From NCBI GenBank assembly GCA_015832175.1, contig WJXW01000003.1:3224001-3288000 (forward strand): a stretch of 64,000 nucleotides of DNA, given 5' to 3'. A program made the translations under genes and the position numbers. Each line of letters opens with the position of its first letter. The first letter of the stretch is position 1. The notes beneath the pieces were generated by a model. The model did not search any database and was not told the DNA's origin. It worked only from the letters and a program-made list of their open reading frames with translations. The stretch comes from Paraphaeosphaeria minitans. Taxonomy: Eukaryota; Ascomycota; Dothideomycetes; Pleosporales; Didymosphaeriaceae. This document shows, in pieces, positions 33,662-45,196 of the stretch.

Positions 33662-35925
33662 ATGCAGCCGGCTAGCAAAGAAAGCCGCGCTACGGCTTCA
33701 TGCACGGAATGTCAACGCCGGAAACAAAAGGTGCGTCTGAAAGCCGTCGGAGGAGCACGGGAGCACGGGAGCACGGGAGCGCCCGTCCCTGTTCGCGATT
33801 GCAACTAATCAGGTTACGCAGTGCTCGCGAGAATGGCCTTGCAATCACTGTCAAGCGAGAAAGGTTCCTCACCTTTGTCAGTTTGGGACGAAACGATCGC
33901 AGCAGCCTTCTCCTCTAGAGTCTGCTTCCCGGTATGCCGAAATTTCATTGCGAAAATCTTTTAGCCTTCGACATAGTAACATGGCAGTGGAATAGTGAGA
34001 AGACTGCTGAGACACGAGCACGAAAGAGAAGCCAGCCTGACTCTACTGACCCATCCTCGAATGGCCTGGATGGGGAGTACGATGAACCTGAGGACGGCCT
34101 GAAAATTTGGGGCTACATGCCAGGACACGTGCACTACAATATAGGCAAAACTAATGGCGAGGTGACTAGCTCTATAAGATCTGATAAACCTGATTTAACA
34201 GCATGCAGCCATCGCTCAAGAAGGAAAATTCAGAAGATTCCGACAAGTCGGACGCTGTAGGGCGCGTGCTGAGTACAATACCGCCTAGATCTGTTACAGG
34301 TATGTTCTATCACTGTGTCTCAGACTCAATGCTGATCAAATTTCTCAGATGCTATTGTCAATCACTTTCTCTCGGTTATCAACTACCGGTACAGCGCCAT
34401 CTACGCTCCCACCTTTACCGACCAGTATGTGCAATGGTGGTCTGACCGTGTCAATGGCCGAACTGTTTCACCCGAGTTTACTTGCCTGCTACTTAGAGTG
34501 CTCTCGTACTCAGTGCAATACCTCACTCCCGAGATTCGAAAGATGATCGAATTTGAGATGGCTTGCAACCCGCAGGCCATGACAGAGAGCTTCCACGAGG
34601 CCTCTGAACAGTTAAGTCAAAGTTTTTCGGCCTCGAGCACATGCATCGAAAGAGTGCAAGAACTCTTTTACAAAAGTGCCTGGCTGAAATCTGATTCACG
34701 AATCGTGGAATCGTGGCACTCGCTTGGATGTACGATTCGCGAAGCTCAAGAGCTTGGCCTCGACAAGGAAACCTCACACGCAGGACTGCCTGAGTTTGAT
34801 GCTGAGATACGTCGCCGGTTATGGACTTTGCTATACGTCTGGGATTGGCAAATGTCCGCATGGCTGGGAAGACCGCACTTGATCGACCAAAAGGACCCGT
34901 CTTTCGAATTCCCGAACCTACGCCTTGACTCGGTAGAATCTGAGCCTAACCTTCTCTCGCCGTTCGCTCATATCGCACTCCAGGCCCATATAGCCCGACG
35001 AATAGCACCTCTGATGGGGGATGTCCAAGTCATCAGCGATCTTTCTCCCGAGCAAGTGTCCATGGCGTTGCAAGAAATACGCAAATTCATCGATGAGCTT
35101 CCTCCAATATTTCGTATAGAAGATCCTGACCTAACCCTGGATGAAGCTCACCCATACTATGTCTTCCAGCGTTATCAGCTACACGTTGTTATTCACATAG
35201 CGATGCTCGATCTACTGAAGCCCTACCTTACCGGTGATCCGAGGAATCCCAGGACTTCGCACGACGCAAAGCTCCGCAAAGAGGGTGTGGAGATAGCACT
35301 GAAAATGCTCGGTATCGCGCGACTTCTCTTCAATCACGAGTTCCCGGTCAACGCCAAGTTTCACATCGTCGTTTTTGCCATCTTCGACACTGCAACGACT
35401 CTTTGCTCGGCCATCATTCATGATGTCGACGAAGTGCTGCCCCACCGCGAGAGAGTCATGGATGTGGTAGAGAGCGCACTCGACATGCTTCAGCAACTCA
35501 GTCACACCACAAAGCTAGGCGCATCGTCTTACTGGTTCTTATTCAAGCTTGTGCAGGCGGCCCCAGTCCTATCGCAATATGCCCCGATCACCAAACGACA
35601 GCGGACATTGCAGAGGCCAGAGTCTAGCAAGGCGGGATCAGAAGTACGAACCTCACTCCCAGAGCAACCGCTCCCTACAACTTTCGCGCCAGTGATCGAA
35701 CCGGAAGCGACACCGGTCGCTCCCGCATTGGATCCTGTGCCTGTCCCAGAAGTTGCGACTACGGATGATCTCTCGTTCGACGTGGAACAGTTCCTGGCAC
35801 AGAATCCCTGGGGGAGCTCCTCTAATCTAGACATCGGGGGTATGGAAGTTGTATGGGACTGGGATGAACTCAATCTTGACTTCGGATTGATAAACAACGA
35901 CGCAAACAACAATAGGCCTCAATGA
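33662..35925 (+). CDS. Zn2Cys6 transcription factor with fungal-specific TF domain (B)
   Basis: Predicted exons are 33662-33730, 33822-33931, 33996-34161, 34209-34299 and 34349-35925 (670 aa, four introns of 47-91 nt). Intron 1 splits the zinc cluster. Using the acceptor at 33821 gives CTECQRRKQKCSREWPCNHC, followed eight residues later by the sixth Cys; the alternative acceptor a few bases upstream would add VTQ and break the spacing. A linker contains LKIWGYMPGHVHYNIG. The regulatory domain includes FDAEIRRRLWTLLYVWDWQM and GRPHLID. The C-terminus is Pro/Asp-rich, ending in a DWDELNLDFGLIN-type acidic segment. It is a nuclear regulator. Intron 1 carries a 9-bp GGGAGCACG-type triple repeat. 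Confidence 0.88.
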
Positions 35926-36190
35926 GCTTGGCAATTCAATTCCGGCTATCTCTCGCAATCTCTGGGAATAGATAAGGATCGAGATTCACTGGCACGACAT
36001 TCTACGTCTGCGTTCAATCGCTCCTTATCAGTTGGTGACACTCTGTTTCACACCTACTTAAACGCCAGTACTCTTCCTACGGGCTATAAGTACGGTTCAT
36101 GCCTCCTCACGATTTCCTCATTACCATATCTCTCAACATACCATAACGATCAGCAACCCACCAATAATTAATAACCTATACTCAATCTTC

Positions 36191-36916
36191 ATGGCACATC
36201 GGGCATCCGAACATTCTCTCTCCCGCTCAGGGCCCACCCCTCCAGTCTCTGACGATGGACGGAACTATGCCGTCCTATTCCACAAGCCACACACGGCACA
36301 CACCTTTCCCTCTACCAAGACTATCCACACAGCCGCCAAGTTAGCCGAAGCTCAGGATTATGTCGAGGCTATGGCTCACGTTCTGAGGAAGCACTACGAC
36401 GCCGACATGGATGAGGATCACAACACGGGGAGAACACTAATAGTAGGCAAGGGCTCTAGGACCGTAGTCGGCGAACTCTGGATCGAGACGCTGGAGCCGG
36501 AGTTTTTGGATACTGTGGCGAGGCTGAAGGATGTCAAGGTCCGGAAGCCGCGGTTGGAAGTCAAGAGAGCTACATGGCTGGAGAAAGAGAAGCTGTGGGA
36601 GGTGCTCGTGGAGGAAGTACTGACCAAGGCGATAGGGACGTTTACGCTGGATAGTTTTGCTAGCGAGGGGTCAAAGCCGTGGGAGAGGGAAGGGGCGTGG
36701 GAGGAGGTGGGTGCCGCGGTGGTGAATTCGAACGAGAGGACGGATGCGGCAGAAGAGCATGGTCTTGCACGGCAGAGGTCGTATAATGGGATGAGGAGAG
36801 ATATGACACTGGGCGCGATATATGCCGAACGCTCTTGGAAGTCCCAGGCGTATCCTTCCAGGAAGGTTCATGAGGAACGACGGAGGGAGAATCGCTCTGA
36901 TACTACGAGGACCTAG
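36191..36916 (+). CDS. Hypothetical protein, 241 aa
   Basis: A single exon. It is hydrophilic, with no signal peptide or membrane span. A globular-looking core (residues about 30-165) alternates charged helices and short strands (TLIVGKGSRTVVGELWIE), and the C-terminus is basic (SRKVHEERRRENRSD). A TATA-like GCTATAAG at about 36082-36089 is about 100 bp upstream, and the leader is A/C-rich. No family is recognised. Confidence 0.7.
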   Translation: MAHRASEHSLSRSGPTPPVSDDGRNYAVLFHKPHTAHTFPSTKTIHTAAKLAEAQDYVEAMAHVLRKHYDADMDEDHNTGRTLIVGKGSRTVVGELWIETLEPEFLDTVARLKDVKVRKPRLEVKRATWLEKEKLWEVLVEEVLTKAIGTFTLDSFASEGSKPWEREGAWEEVGAAVVNSNERTDAAEEHGLARQRSYNGMRRDMTLGAIYAERSWKSQAYPSRKVHEERRRENRSDTTRT

Positions 36917-37247
36917 CGGGACTCGCAGGGGCAAAGGCAAGGCAAGTTAGCAGTGAGGTACGATAGGCTTGGGATGGACCAGTTTCTTGAAGGTTCAGAA
37001 GCGTCTATGCCATCTTCTTTTGCATGCAAATATAACCTATTAATAAGATCCAAATGTTGGTTGATGCCCCTCTACGCCAAGCCAGGCCCTAGGTGACCCT
37101 GGGGCGGCGGCGGGCCGCAGGCATCGGGAAACATGCACCCGCGCGTCTCCAGAGTTCACACGTCACCCTCTTCACTCGTTCAGCGGCCACGCGCCCTTTC
37201 CTTCTCTCCACCAACAAGCCCCATGCGCCGGTCGCAGCCGCCACACC
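36917..37247. other. Intergenic region
   Basis: About 330 bp with no gene. A pyrimidine-rich stretch precedes the start at 37248. Confidence 0.5.
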
Positions 37248-38393
37248 ATGTTCAACTGGCAGAACATAGTGCTGCTCGTCCTCTCCTACGTCGTAATCCC
37301 GCGCCTCACCTTCCTACCCTCGTCCCTCCATACGCTCCTCATCGTCTTCGGACCCTTCCTCCTCCCGCGCGTCATAAACCTCTTCAACACATCCCGCGCC
37401 GCCTCCCGCAGCGTCGCTGTCCGCCATGTCCCGACCAACGTCCAGCGCGTGCTGAGCCTGCTACTCTTCAGCGTCTTCACTTTCTTCGTGCTCTGCCTGC
37501 CGCATTTCGCAGACGAGAACATATTCCAGAAGACGCAGAGCCGATGGCAGATCGAGCCCAACGTGCTCTTCACGCGGCTGCGCCTGCTGCGGGAGCTGAC
37601 GCCCGCGGATGAGGTGCTGCGCGAGAAGTTCACCGTCAACAGCGCGAACAAGATGCTCTACTTTGTCTTTGGCCCAGACACGCTGCTCAACTGCGTGTGG
37701 TGCAACGCCGCCGACGGCTCCAACAGCACACGCAATTACTTCCTCTACGCGCTGCCGAAGCTGCTCACGCCGCACATCGCGCACCTCGCCGTCCTCGGCC
37801 TCGCAACATCCAGCATGGTTGGACCTGAGGGCACCCGCTTCCGCACACACGCCACCATCGCCGGGCTTGCGCTCCTTTTCACGGAAACGTGGTATCTCGG
37901 CACGTACGACCCGTCCGCGAACAAGCGTGCGAAGGTGCTGGAGGACATCGAACCCGTGCACTGGCGCATCCGCGTGTACCGCTACCTCGCCTTCGCCCTC
38001 GCCGACCTCGCCCTCGCAAGCACGCTCTGGGCCACCTCCACAAACCGCTGGCTAGCACGCCCCGAGCCCATCGCCAACCGCCTCGAGTCCACGACCAAGA
38101 CGGCCGAGGAGACACTCCACAAGCTGCGCGCGCTCGGCCTGCTCGAGAACAGCATCAACCGCGAACCGGGGCTGCGCCAGGTGCGCGACGAGTACTGGCG
38201 CACCGAAGGGCAAGTCATGTCCGAGGCGGTGGCGGAGCCCGAGGTCACGGAGAAGATTAATGCAGTGATTGGGCGGATGGACTTTGGCGCGCTGGAGGGC
38301 AAGGTGGGCGAAGTTGCGGATGGGATCCTGTCGGCGATCGATGGGTTGAGGAGCTCGCAGGTGCTGAGTGCTAGTGAGACTTCAGCATCATGA
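37248..38393 (+). CDS. Conserved-type multi-pass membrane protein, 381 aa
   Basis: A single exon. Hydrophobic spans lie at about residues 5-25, 27-47, 68-88, 178-196, 205-223 and 246-264. The loop between spans 3 and 4 contains a CVWCNAADGSNSTRNYF segment. The C-terminal third is soluble and helical (EETLHKLRALGLLE). There is no cleavable signal peptide; the first span probably acts as an anchor. GC-rich codons and the lack of introns make this a confident gene. I do not recognise the family; an ER or other organelle membrane is inferred only from the spans. Confidence 0.8.
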   Translation: MFNWQNIVLLVLSYVVIPRLTFLPSSLHTLLIVFGPFLLPRVINLFNTSRAASRSVAVRHVPTNVQRVLSLLLFSVFTFFVLCLPHFADENIFQKTQSRWQIEPNVLFTRLRLLRELTPADEVLREKFTVNSANKMLYFVFGPDTLLNCVWCNAADGSNSTRNYFLYALPKLLTPHIAHLAVLGLATSSMVGPEGTRFRTHATIAGLALLFTETWYLGTYDPSANKRAKVLEDIEPVHWRIRVYRYLAFALADLALASTLWATSTNRWLARPEPIANRLESTTKTAEETLHKLRALGLLENSINREPGLRQVRDEYWRTEGQVMSEAVAEPEVTEKINAVIGRMDFGALEGKVGEVADGILSAIDGLRSSQVLSASETSAS

Positions 38394-39629
38394 GCTATCA
38401 GATACCAGGCATGCATATATCGGTGTTTATTAGACGATTGGGAAATACAATGTCCCATTGGCTGCATGGCGCGGCGTTTGAAAGGCCCACGATGAGCCTG
38501 GTCTTCACGCCGGCTGCGTGCGTGGACATTTCGTCCTGCGGCGGCGCAGTGGCCGCTTTTCTCGATACCGCGGGCATGTAGGAACCCGACACCTGCTCTG
38601 TCCGACCCTGCAAATCACACACCACCGTATGAAGTCGAACTTGCGACTTCCCAGATGCGATGTCGGACAGCTGTTCTCGCGCGCACACACACACACACAC
38701 ACATACCTCCTCACCTCCTTCCGGCTTCTCCCACTCACCAACCCACCTCACCTCTCCAACTCCAAATCACACTCCACACCGATCCCACATGTCATGCACC
38801 TTTCCGTCGAGTCCCCTAGACTCCTAGTCTACCAGCGGGGTAGCCTACCTATCTATCTACACATTGTGCAGTATGCCGGAGTCCGCATCCCCCTCCCCCC
38901 CCGTCCCGCGCGGGCCAATCACAGCGCACTAGCGGTTCCCCGTGGCATTTCCAGCTTCTGGCCAGCACAGGACTACCTACCTAGACTAGAGGAGCGTTTC
39001 CGTGGCTCGGGCGATTGATGGATCGAGGGTGGGTGCGATTGATGATCGTCGGGAGGTTGTTGCTGGGTGGGGAGGGGTGGGGAGGGGGGGCTGCGCTGGT
39101 GTGGTTGCTGTGAGATGACTGGGTATGTGGGGGGGCTGCGAGCGTTGTGGTGCGTTATTATTACTATCATCATGATTGTAGCATGTGTGTGGACTGCGTC
39201 ATAAGTTTGGATGGGTACAATAAGGAAGGCAGGGGGTGAAGGCGGAGTGCGGGGGGCTGATGCGGATGGGCCGGGAGGGTGATGGTGGGCTGTCAGAAAG
39301 TGTACCTGGGTTCTCCGGTCGGCGTGGGGATCCAGCGTGTCAGGCGTAGAGTATAGGTAGACCATCTAGACTACGTACTTGTAGGCGAGTCCGGCTGGCC
39401 AAAAGGCGACTCGGGATTTCTACAGCTGGGTGACTACACGCGCATGCCCGTTTCGAAACCGCAATCCATGGACCACGACTTGACACCGCGCAGACTTACC
39501 AATCCTACAATATCCACCCTCCTGCAGTTCAGACCCAACATACCCACCTCCTGCAGCCCAGACCCAACATTCCCACGTCCTACATCTCAGGACCTGAAAG
39601 CGCTGCACGACGCATACTCAACACGCACC
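38394..39629. other. Intergenic region with microsatellites
   Basis: A CA/AC dinucleotide run lies at about 38686-38703, TACC tetranucleotide tracts at about 38840-38860 and 38970-38985, and a GGGG-rich purine tract at about 39060-39090. Two near-identical units of about 30 bp (CTCCTGCAGnnCAGACCCAACAT) lie at about 39520-39580. No supportable gene. Confidence 0.55.
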
Positions 39630-39926
39630 ATGTCCACCACCACCACCCCAACCCCCAAACCGCCAACCCGTCCCGCCAAACGCGCAGACAGCGCTATCTC
39701 GCTGTCTTTCTCACCGTCCACATCCACCTCCACCCAACACGCCACTCAAGCAGTCTACGACGCAGAGTGGAGCGCGTACCTAGGCCTGGAGGATGACTGG
39801 GGATACGTGCTCAAAGACTCCCGGGGGGTGAAGAGCACGCGGAGAGACGCAGAGGCAGATATGGGGCAGCGGTATGAGGAGGAATGGCGTATGCATTTAG
39901 GGCTGGATGGGAGTGGGGAGTGGTGA
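39630..39926 (+). CDS. Small hydrophilic hypothetical protein, 98 aa
   Basis: An open frame from 39444, with the likely start at 39630 (MSTTTTPTPKPPTRPAKRAD) after an AC-rich leader. The Pro/Thr-rich N-terminus is followed by a compact charged part with two related segments: EWSAYLGLEDDWGY and EWRMHLGLDGSGEW. This internal near-repeat suggests a real protein. No known domain. Confidence 0.5.
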   Translation: MSTTTTPTPKPPTRPAKRADSAISLSFSPSTSTSTQHATQAVYDAEWSAYLGLEDDWGYVLKDSRGVKSTRRDAEADMGQRYEEEWRMHLGLDGSGEW

Positions 39927-40149
39927 TGTGGAGTAGGGAAGAGGGAATTTTGGAGAAGGCGGAGGCTGGGCGGGAAGGGATCGTGGTGGAGATGGATAAT
40001 AGGTTGTGGAGGTTGTGGAGACTGTGGAGCTTATGGGCGCTGATTGACTTGTTTGGGTCAGGGTGGGAAGAGCAAGGTTGAGATGAATAATTGGTGGAGG
40101 TTGTAGAGATTGCTTGTTTGCGTCAGGAAGGGAGGGAAGAGCAAGATTG

Positions 40150-40256
40150 AGATGGGAGATGGAGATGGGAGATTGAGATGGGAGATGGAGATGGGAGATG
40201 GGAGATGGAGATGGGAGATGGAGATGGGAGATGGCGATGGGAGATGGGAGATGGAG
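40150..40256. repeat. Purine-rich 6/7-bp compound repeat
   Basis: Alternating GGGAGAT and GGAGAT units (usually pairing as GGGAGATGGAGAT) for about 105 bp. One strand is almost wholly A/G with a T at fixed spacing. Confidence 0.9.
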
Positions 40257-40789
40257 GAAGGTGTCCAGTGGCGGGCTTGTGCTCGTGTAGAGCGATGTAT
40301 AATAATTATATTTCGCAGTCGCATTGCATCGGCAATGGCATTTTCTGACGTCGATTCGAGGTTGCTTCTGTGATGTGCGCTGTAGACATAGTTGATGAGA
40401 ACGTTGGGCAACATGGAGTCACGATAGGGGCGTGGATGGGTGGTTGACGAAGTAGCTGACGGACCACGGTGTTGAGATGACGCGATGAGATTTCTTGGCG
40501 TGGTACCTAGGTACCTACCCACCTACCTACCCACCTATCTACCCTACCCCAACACACCAGCGCATGCACATGGCGACATCCTGCAGCGCGAGCGGGCCGT
40601 GCTGTCAACCACTCTTCTCGAACACGCTACTTTAGGTGCTTTGTTACGATTGCTATCTATTCCTGTGCCTGGACCGGTCGCCACGCGTGGACCGTCGCTA
40701 ACAAGCGGCAGAGGACGATGGGGACGATGGGGACGGTGGCGCGTATACCTACCTCTACCTAGGCATCGTGCGTTTCGCGCTGTGCCGAC

Positions 40790-41146
40790 TTAAACTTCAA
40801 CCTCGATCCGTTGATAGGACAGCACTTGGCCTTCTTTCACGGTGTTCCTTGGGCCTAGAAGATAGTGGCATCCTCGCGCCTCAGCACCGCTCCTCCGCGC
40901 ACCTTTTGGATCCGCCATCGAGGCCTCAGCCTCTAAATGCCAACCTTTGCAAGCGAAATGCTCCGCGTCGTCAATGAATCGCAAAAGCTCCGGCGTGTCA
41001 ATGTCATGGAAAATTCCGTTCGGAACATGAGTTGAGCACTCGCCGAGGCCTGGCCAGTGTGCAGATACGACTCGCGCATCTTTCTCATCTCGGGGAATTG
41101 AAATCTGGTAGGACTGGGAGCGCCCAGCCAAGGTTACGACGCTCAA
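40790..41146 (-). CDS. Possible gene fragment, unassigned
   Basis: A 118-codon minus-strand frame beginning MSVVTLAGRSQSYQISIPRD, with a balanced composition (HWPGLGECSTHVPNGIFHDI, FIDDAEHFACKGWHLE) unlike the surrounding non-coding shadow frames. No domain or partner exon could be established. It may be an exon of a gene extending towards 41500, or a relic. Confidence 0.25.
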   Translation of the reverse strand: MSVVTLAGRSQSYQISIPRDEKDARVVSAHWPGLGECSTHVPNGIFHDIDTPELLRFIDDAEHFACKGWHLEAEASMADPKGARRSGAEARGCHYLLGPRNTVKEGQVLSYQRIEVEV

Positions 41147-42641
41147 CCGTTCCAGAGCGTGCGAACCGCGACAACTCTACGGCCATTGCTGGGTGCCTGA
41201 CGGTAGCACTGGTAGTGGTTCATCTCATCGCGCTCCACCTCGGCGACAAGTTCTTGCCAGCTAAGGACTTATGCCGTTGCCGGTGCTGGAATGTACGTGT
41301 GACTGCAACCGCAATTGTGCCTGGAATTCCTGATCTGCTAGGTACCCCGTTTGATCGTCTCCCATCGCATTCGCATCTAAGCGAACAAGTACAATGTACG
41401 CGAGCACGCCAGCGTACACACCTGCATTCAAGAATGCCTTTCCTAGTGGCTTGGATAATGAGCTGAGGTGCTGAATCTGTATTCGTCGGGCGAACAATCC
41501 GTGCCGTGCTTCTGTGCACGGGAGAGACTCGCCTACGTTAGGGTCAAAACTCCTATCTTCGTATTGGCTGCTGTGTTCTTCAAGCTTTCGATCCTCCGTG
41601 GAAAATATTCAGCGCAATTTCGTAATGCGGATGAACAAACTTTTGTGCAGATCTGAAATCTGTCGGCCGAACTGGACTCACAGTCACCAAGGGCTCGGTT
41701 TTTTTTTTTTTTTTTTGAAATATGATTGAAACCCTGGCCACGGCATCTACCACCATCACGTCCGTCGCCACAGTCGGGATATTCTACCTAGTGTTGTGGA
41801 GAGCGACGCGGGTCCGACACCCAATCGCACCCTCGTTATCTCTACCGCCCCCAGACGATTTAATGGGTCGAAGGGGACCCTCCCGAGACGAATCACACAT
41901 TCGTTGTCTCATAGCTTTAAAAAAACAACAGGGGTCACCCATTCATGTGGGATTGCGGATGTCCGCCATGTGCTTAGCGTCTCAGAAAACAGCCGCAACA
42001 GGCGAGCCAGAGTCAACGAAGAAGGTACTCCGGTTTCTGTAGCATACGCGTTGCGCGGTCACTCTTCCAATCGTGTCGGTCTTGGCGCCTTGAGGTAAAG
42101 TCCGAATCGCACATCTTGATAGTGGCAAGTCATAGCCGCAAATCCTATACCCCGGCAAGAGACACGTGCAAAACTATAGAAGAGGATGGAGCATTCCGCC
42201 AATGTGTGCGATGATGGTTCCGACAATTTTGTCATATTGGCAGCAAGCGCTGACCTTTAACCCTGATACGTTTGCATGGGAGTTAAAGAAGCAAATGTCT
42301 TCGTGAGCATCAAGGTATCGTGCTCAGACTTGGGTTTGTGAGGATCGTTCCTCCACGCTCGATGTCCCGCCTCACCCGCTTTTGGGTCCGCGACTCATGC
42401 GGTCTAAACGTCATGCTGGCTCCCTGTCGGGTCCTTATATGCCCTGCACCAGCCGTGCTGCCGTTACGTTGGTCGCTACACTAAAATCTAGCTCAGCACC
42501 CTTGTGCCGAAGACGTAGAGGGGCTAATAGGTATAGAACCGACTCCCCAGTGGCTGTTCACGGTGGAGTAGGGGAAGCACGAGTGAAACTTTCTGTCAAC
42601 GTCGCATTCAACCGGGAAGGTCGACTCCCGTGGCCAGCAAG

Positions 42642-44132
42642 ATGGGCTTCACCCACGATGACTTGATAGCTGCGATGCTGAAGAATGCCCCCGATCCTAA
42701 CGAGAAGCTGCCGCTCGCAAACCGCCCAGCGACAATGTGGGGTGCAACGGTGCCTTTTCTCGTAAGAATTGTCTAGTCCGTGGTTTTGTACCGATGCTGA
42801 CAACGAGTAGATGTTAACATGGACCGCTGTGATACTGCGATTTTGGGTGCGACTTCGAATCATGCACGAGCCGGGTTGGGACGATGCGCTGGTCCTCATA
42901 GCCATGTTGCTGAACACGGCTGCGACTGTGTTGGTATTAGTTTGTAGGTCTTTTCGCGCCCTTTGATATGCTAGGACTAACGAACACTGACAGCTATACA
43001 TTATGGGCTTGGGCACCACTTCTTGTACCTCGAGGTTTCGCAAATGACAGGCTATATCAAGGTTCGTCTGGAGTATAAGCTATTTGTGAACACTTTGTTA
43101 ACACAAATAGATGTTTTATTTCGAGAACGCGCTTTATATAACAAATACTGCTGTGATCAAGCTATCACTTCTAACACAGTACCTCCGTATCTTTAAAGCC
43201 GGAACAATGCACTGGGTATGCAAAGCCTTGGTTGTCATAATTAGTGCATGGGGCTTTGCATATGGATTCATGGCCTGGTTTCCCTGTAAGTATCCCCAAA
43301 ATTATCGCGGACTTGTACTCAGTTCCTACAGGCTTTCCTCCGCAAGCGTACTATGAATCGCTCAAATACCCAAATGCTAGATGCTACGGTTATGGCTTTG
43401 TGAACGTGAATGACTTCATAGGTCTGTTCGAGAGTCACACCGCGCTGAACATGGTTTTCGACACTACAATCTTCATCACACCCATGATTCTATTCACCAA
43501 GCCCAATCTAAGGATGAAGAACGTAATTGCAATGTCAGGCATCTTTATCGTCGGCGCAGTGTAAGTCTTCCCATCCAGCCCTCACCCGCCCAGCTTCGGT
43601 CTCAACCAGGCAAACACACTCACACCATGATGCTCACCCCAACAGGGTCGTTTTTACCTCCGTCTGGCGCCTCTACTCCATCGTCGACAACCGCGCGGCC
43701 ACCTACCCCTATATCGACTTCACCTGGTGGACCCCCATCAGCATCATCCTGTCGTGTCTCGAAATCGACCTCGCCATCATGTGCGCCTCGATGCCCATCT
43801 TCTGGCCCGTCATCGAAGAGTCCTTCGCCGCCATCTTCGTCACCCGCGAGATCCAGATCACCGAGCAGCGTCGCTACTCCTTCGCCGACCGCGGCCTCGC
43901 GTACGAGCTCGAGCACAGCGATACCATGCGGCGGCAGGCGAGCGTCAAGACGCAGAGCACGAGCCGAGAGAGCTTGGTTGTCACGCGGGAGGTCAGCGGG
44001 AAGAATCTGCAGGAGCATTATCGGGATCCGTATGTCACGGCGACGGTAGATCCGTTTGGGGATATGGCGCAGGAGCGGCTGGCTGTGCGGACCGACGTCG
44101 CCGCCAGGAAGAAGGACAAGTGGGTGCTTTAG
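42642..44132 (+). CDS. Fungal rhodopsin-domain 7TM protein (PTH11-related type), C
   Basis: Predicted exons are 42642-42761, 42811-42943, 42994-43061, 43111-43285, 43332-43560 and 43646-44132 (403 aa). All five introns (46-85 nt) have good GT..AG borders and phases that close. Hallmarks are RFWVRLRIMHEPGWDDALVL in the TM1/TM2 region, HYGLGHHFLYL, YFENALYITNTAVIKLSLL, a CYGYGFVNVNDFIG loop, and a cytoplasmic tail of about 110 residues. Seven spans can be counted. The family resembles fungal PTH11-type receptors without a CFEM domain. It is probably a plasma-membrane sensor; the ligand is unknown. It sits 1.1 kb upstream of the phenolic-type enzyme cluster. Confidence 0.88.
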
Positions 44133-45196
44133 GGAGTAGGAGGAGAGTACTTTTTCCTTGATCGTTTTCGTGTCCGATACCCAGGGTGGCATTTTGATTT
44201 TAATTTTTTCACAACGGCTACGCGCTTTTTTTTTTGTAGTACTAATTTACTGTTGCAAAAACCGAAAACTGTCGACGGAAGTAGCCCGCGATGGGTGGAG
44301 TAAGGTTAGCGAGGGTAGTAGATATGTTCTTGCGAAGTCTTGAGGTCCGTAGCGTTCTGTGCAGCTATCATAGCAGTCTGTTCAAATTTAGCTGCAGTTG
44401 TACACTGTGAATGGGTTAGAATAATATAAACAGCATGCAGAAGGGTGTCTATGCTTTAGTCGGTGATTGTAACTCTGCAAGAAGTGCATGTGACTGTGCA
44501 TTAGCTAGTTACCTATGTATATAGATGGAACGCTATAGGCAGCGCTAGTGTGCCGTTTGTTTCTAAGTACAATCAACCTGTGATTGATTTCTGCTAATTA
44601 TTATAGAAGCACGCCAAGAGCTGCTATGGACTACGGCAAGGCGTTTCCATACTTCAGCTTGTGGCTAAAGACAAACCTAAAGCACTTTCTTAAGACTAAG
44701 ATAGATTAGGATATTAGAAGTTGCCTGAGTTGGACTACCGATATCTCTGCCGGCAGCAACTCCAAAGTGAGTCCGTCATACCCCATCCCCATATCTGGTA
44801 AAGCCGGGGAATCGCGTCTATTCTTTCCTAATGGTATCGACGGATATCGGTGTTTCAGCGAGTCAGAATGATGCGATGGTGGCGTTGGCACCTTTGCTCG
44901 ACTGTTCGGTATTTTCTGCTCCGACACACCGACATTAAGGATTCGAGTAAATACTCCGCCTCAGCCCTAACCTTCAGGTCGGTAAGCGTTCACGGTATTT
45001 GGTCAAGCTATTCTTACGTCGACTGTTAAGGAGTTTATAGCTCTTAGTGTAAAACTAGATATTCAGGACTTTCAAGCGGTCGCTTTCAATTTTCAAGTTC
45101 TATCTTCTCAGCGAGTTTCGTCCTACCTACCATACTGATACAAAGTGCTTGCGTGCCAATAACTTATTACGCACCGAGTCCTTCCAGTCCGTAAGA
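44133..45196. other. Intergenic region
   Basis: About 1 kb, rather AT-rich, with no supportable gene. A short frame at 44706-44927 (minus) has no features. Confidence 0.5.

Larger units (their letters stand above)
39927..42641. other. Long gene-poor region, about 2.7 kb
   Basis: It holds the purine-rich repeat at 40150-40256, a TACC tetranucleotide tract at about 40500-40550, and a run of about 17 T at 41700. Minus-strand frames at 40790-41146 and 41261-41497 look somewhat protein-like but cannot be joined or assigned. Nothing else is supported. Confidence 0.5.

Noticed and set aside
37461..37961. Minus-strand frame opposite the membrane protein
   Set aside because: GC-rich codon shadow with no membrane or domain features.
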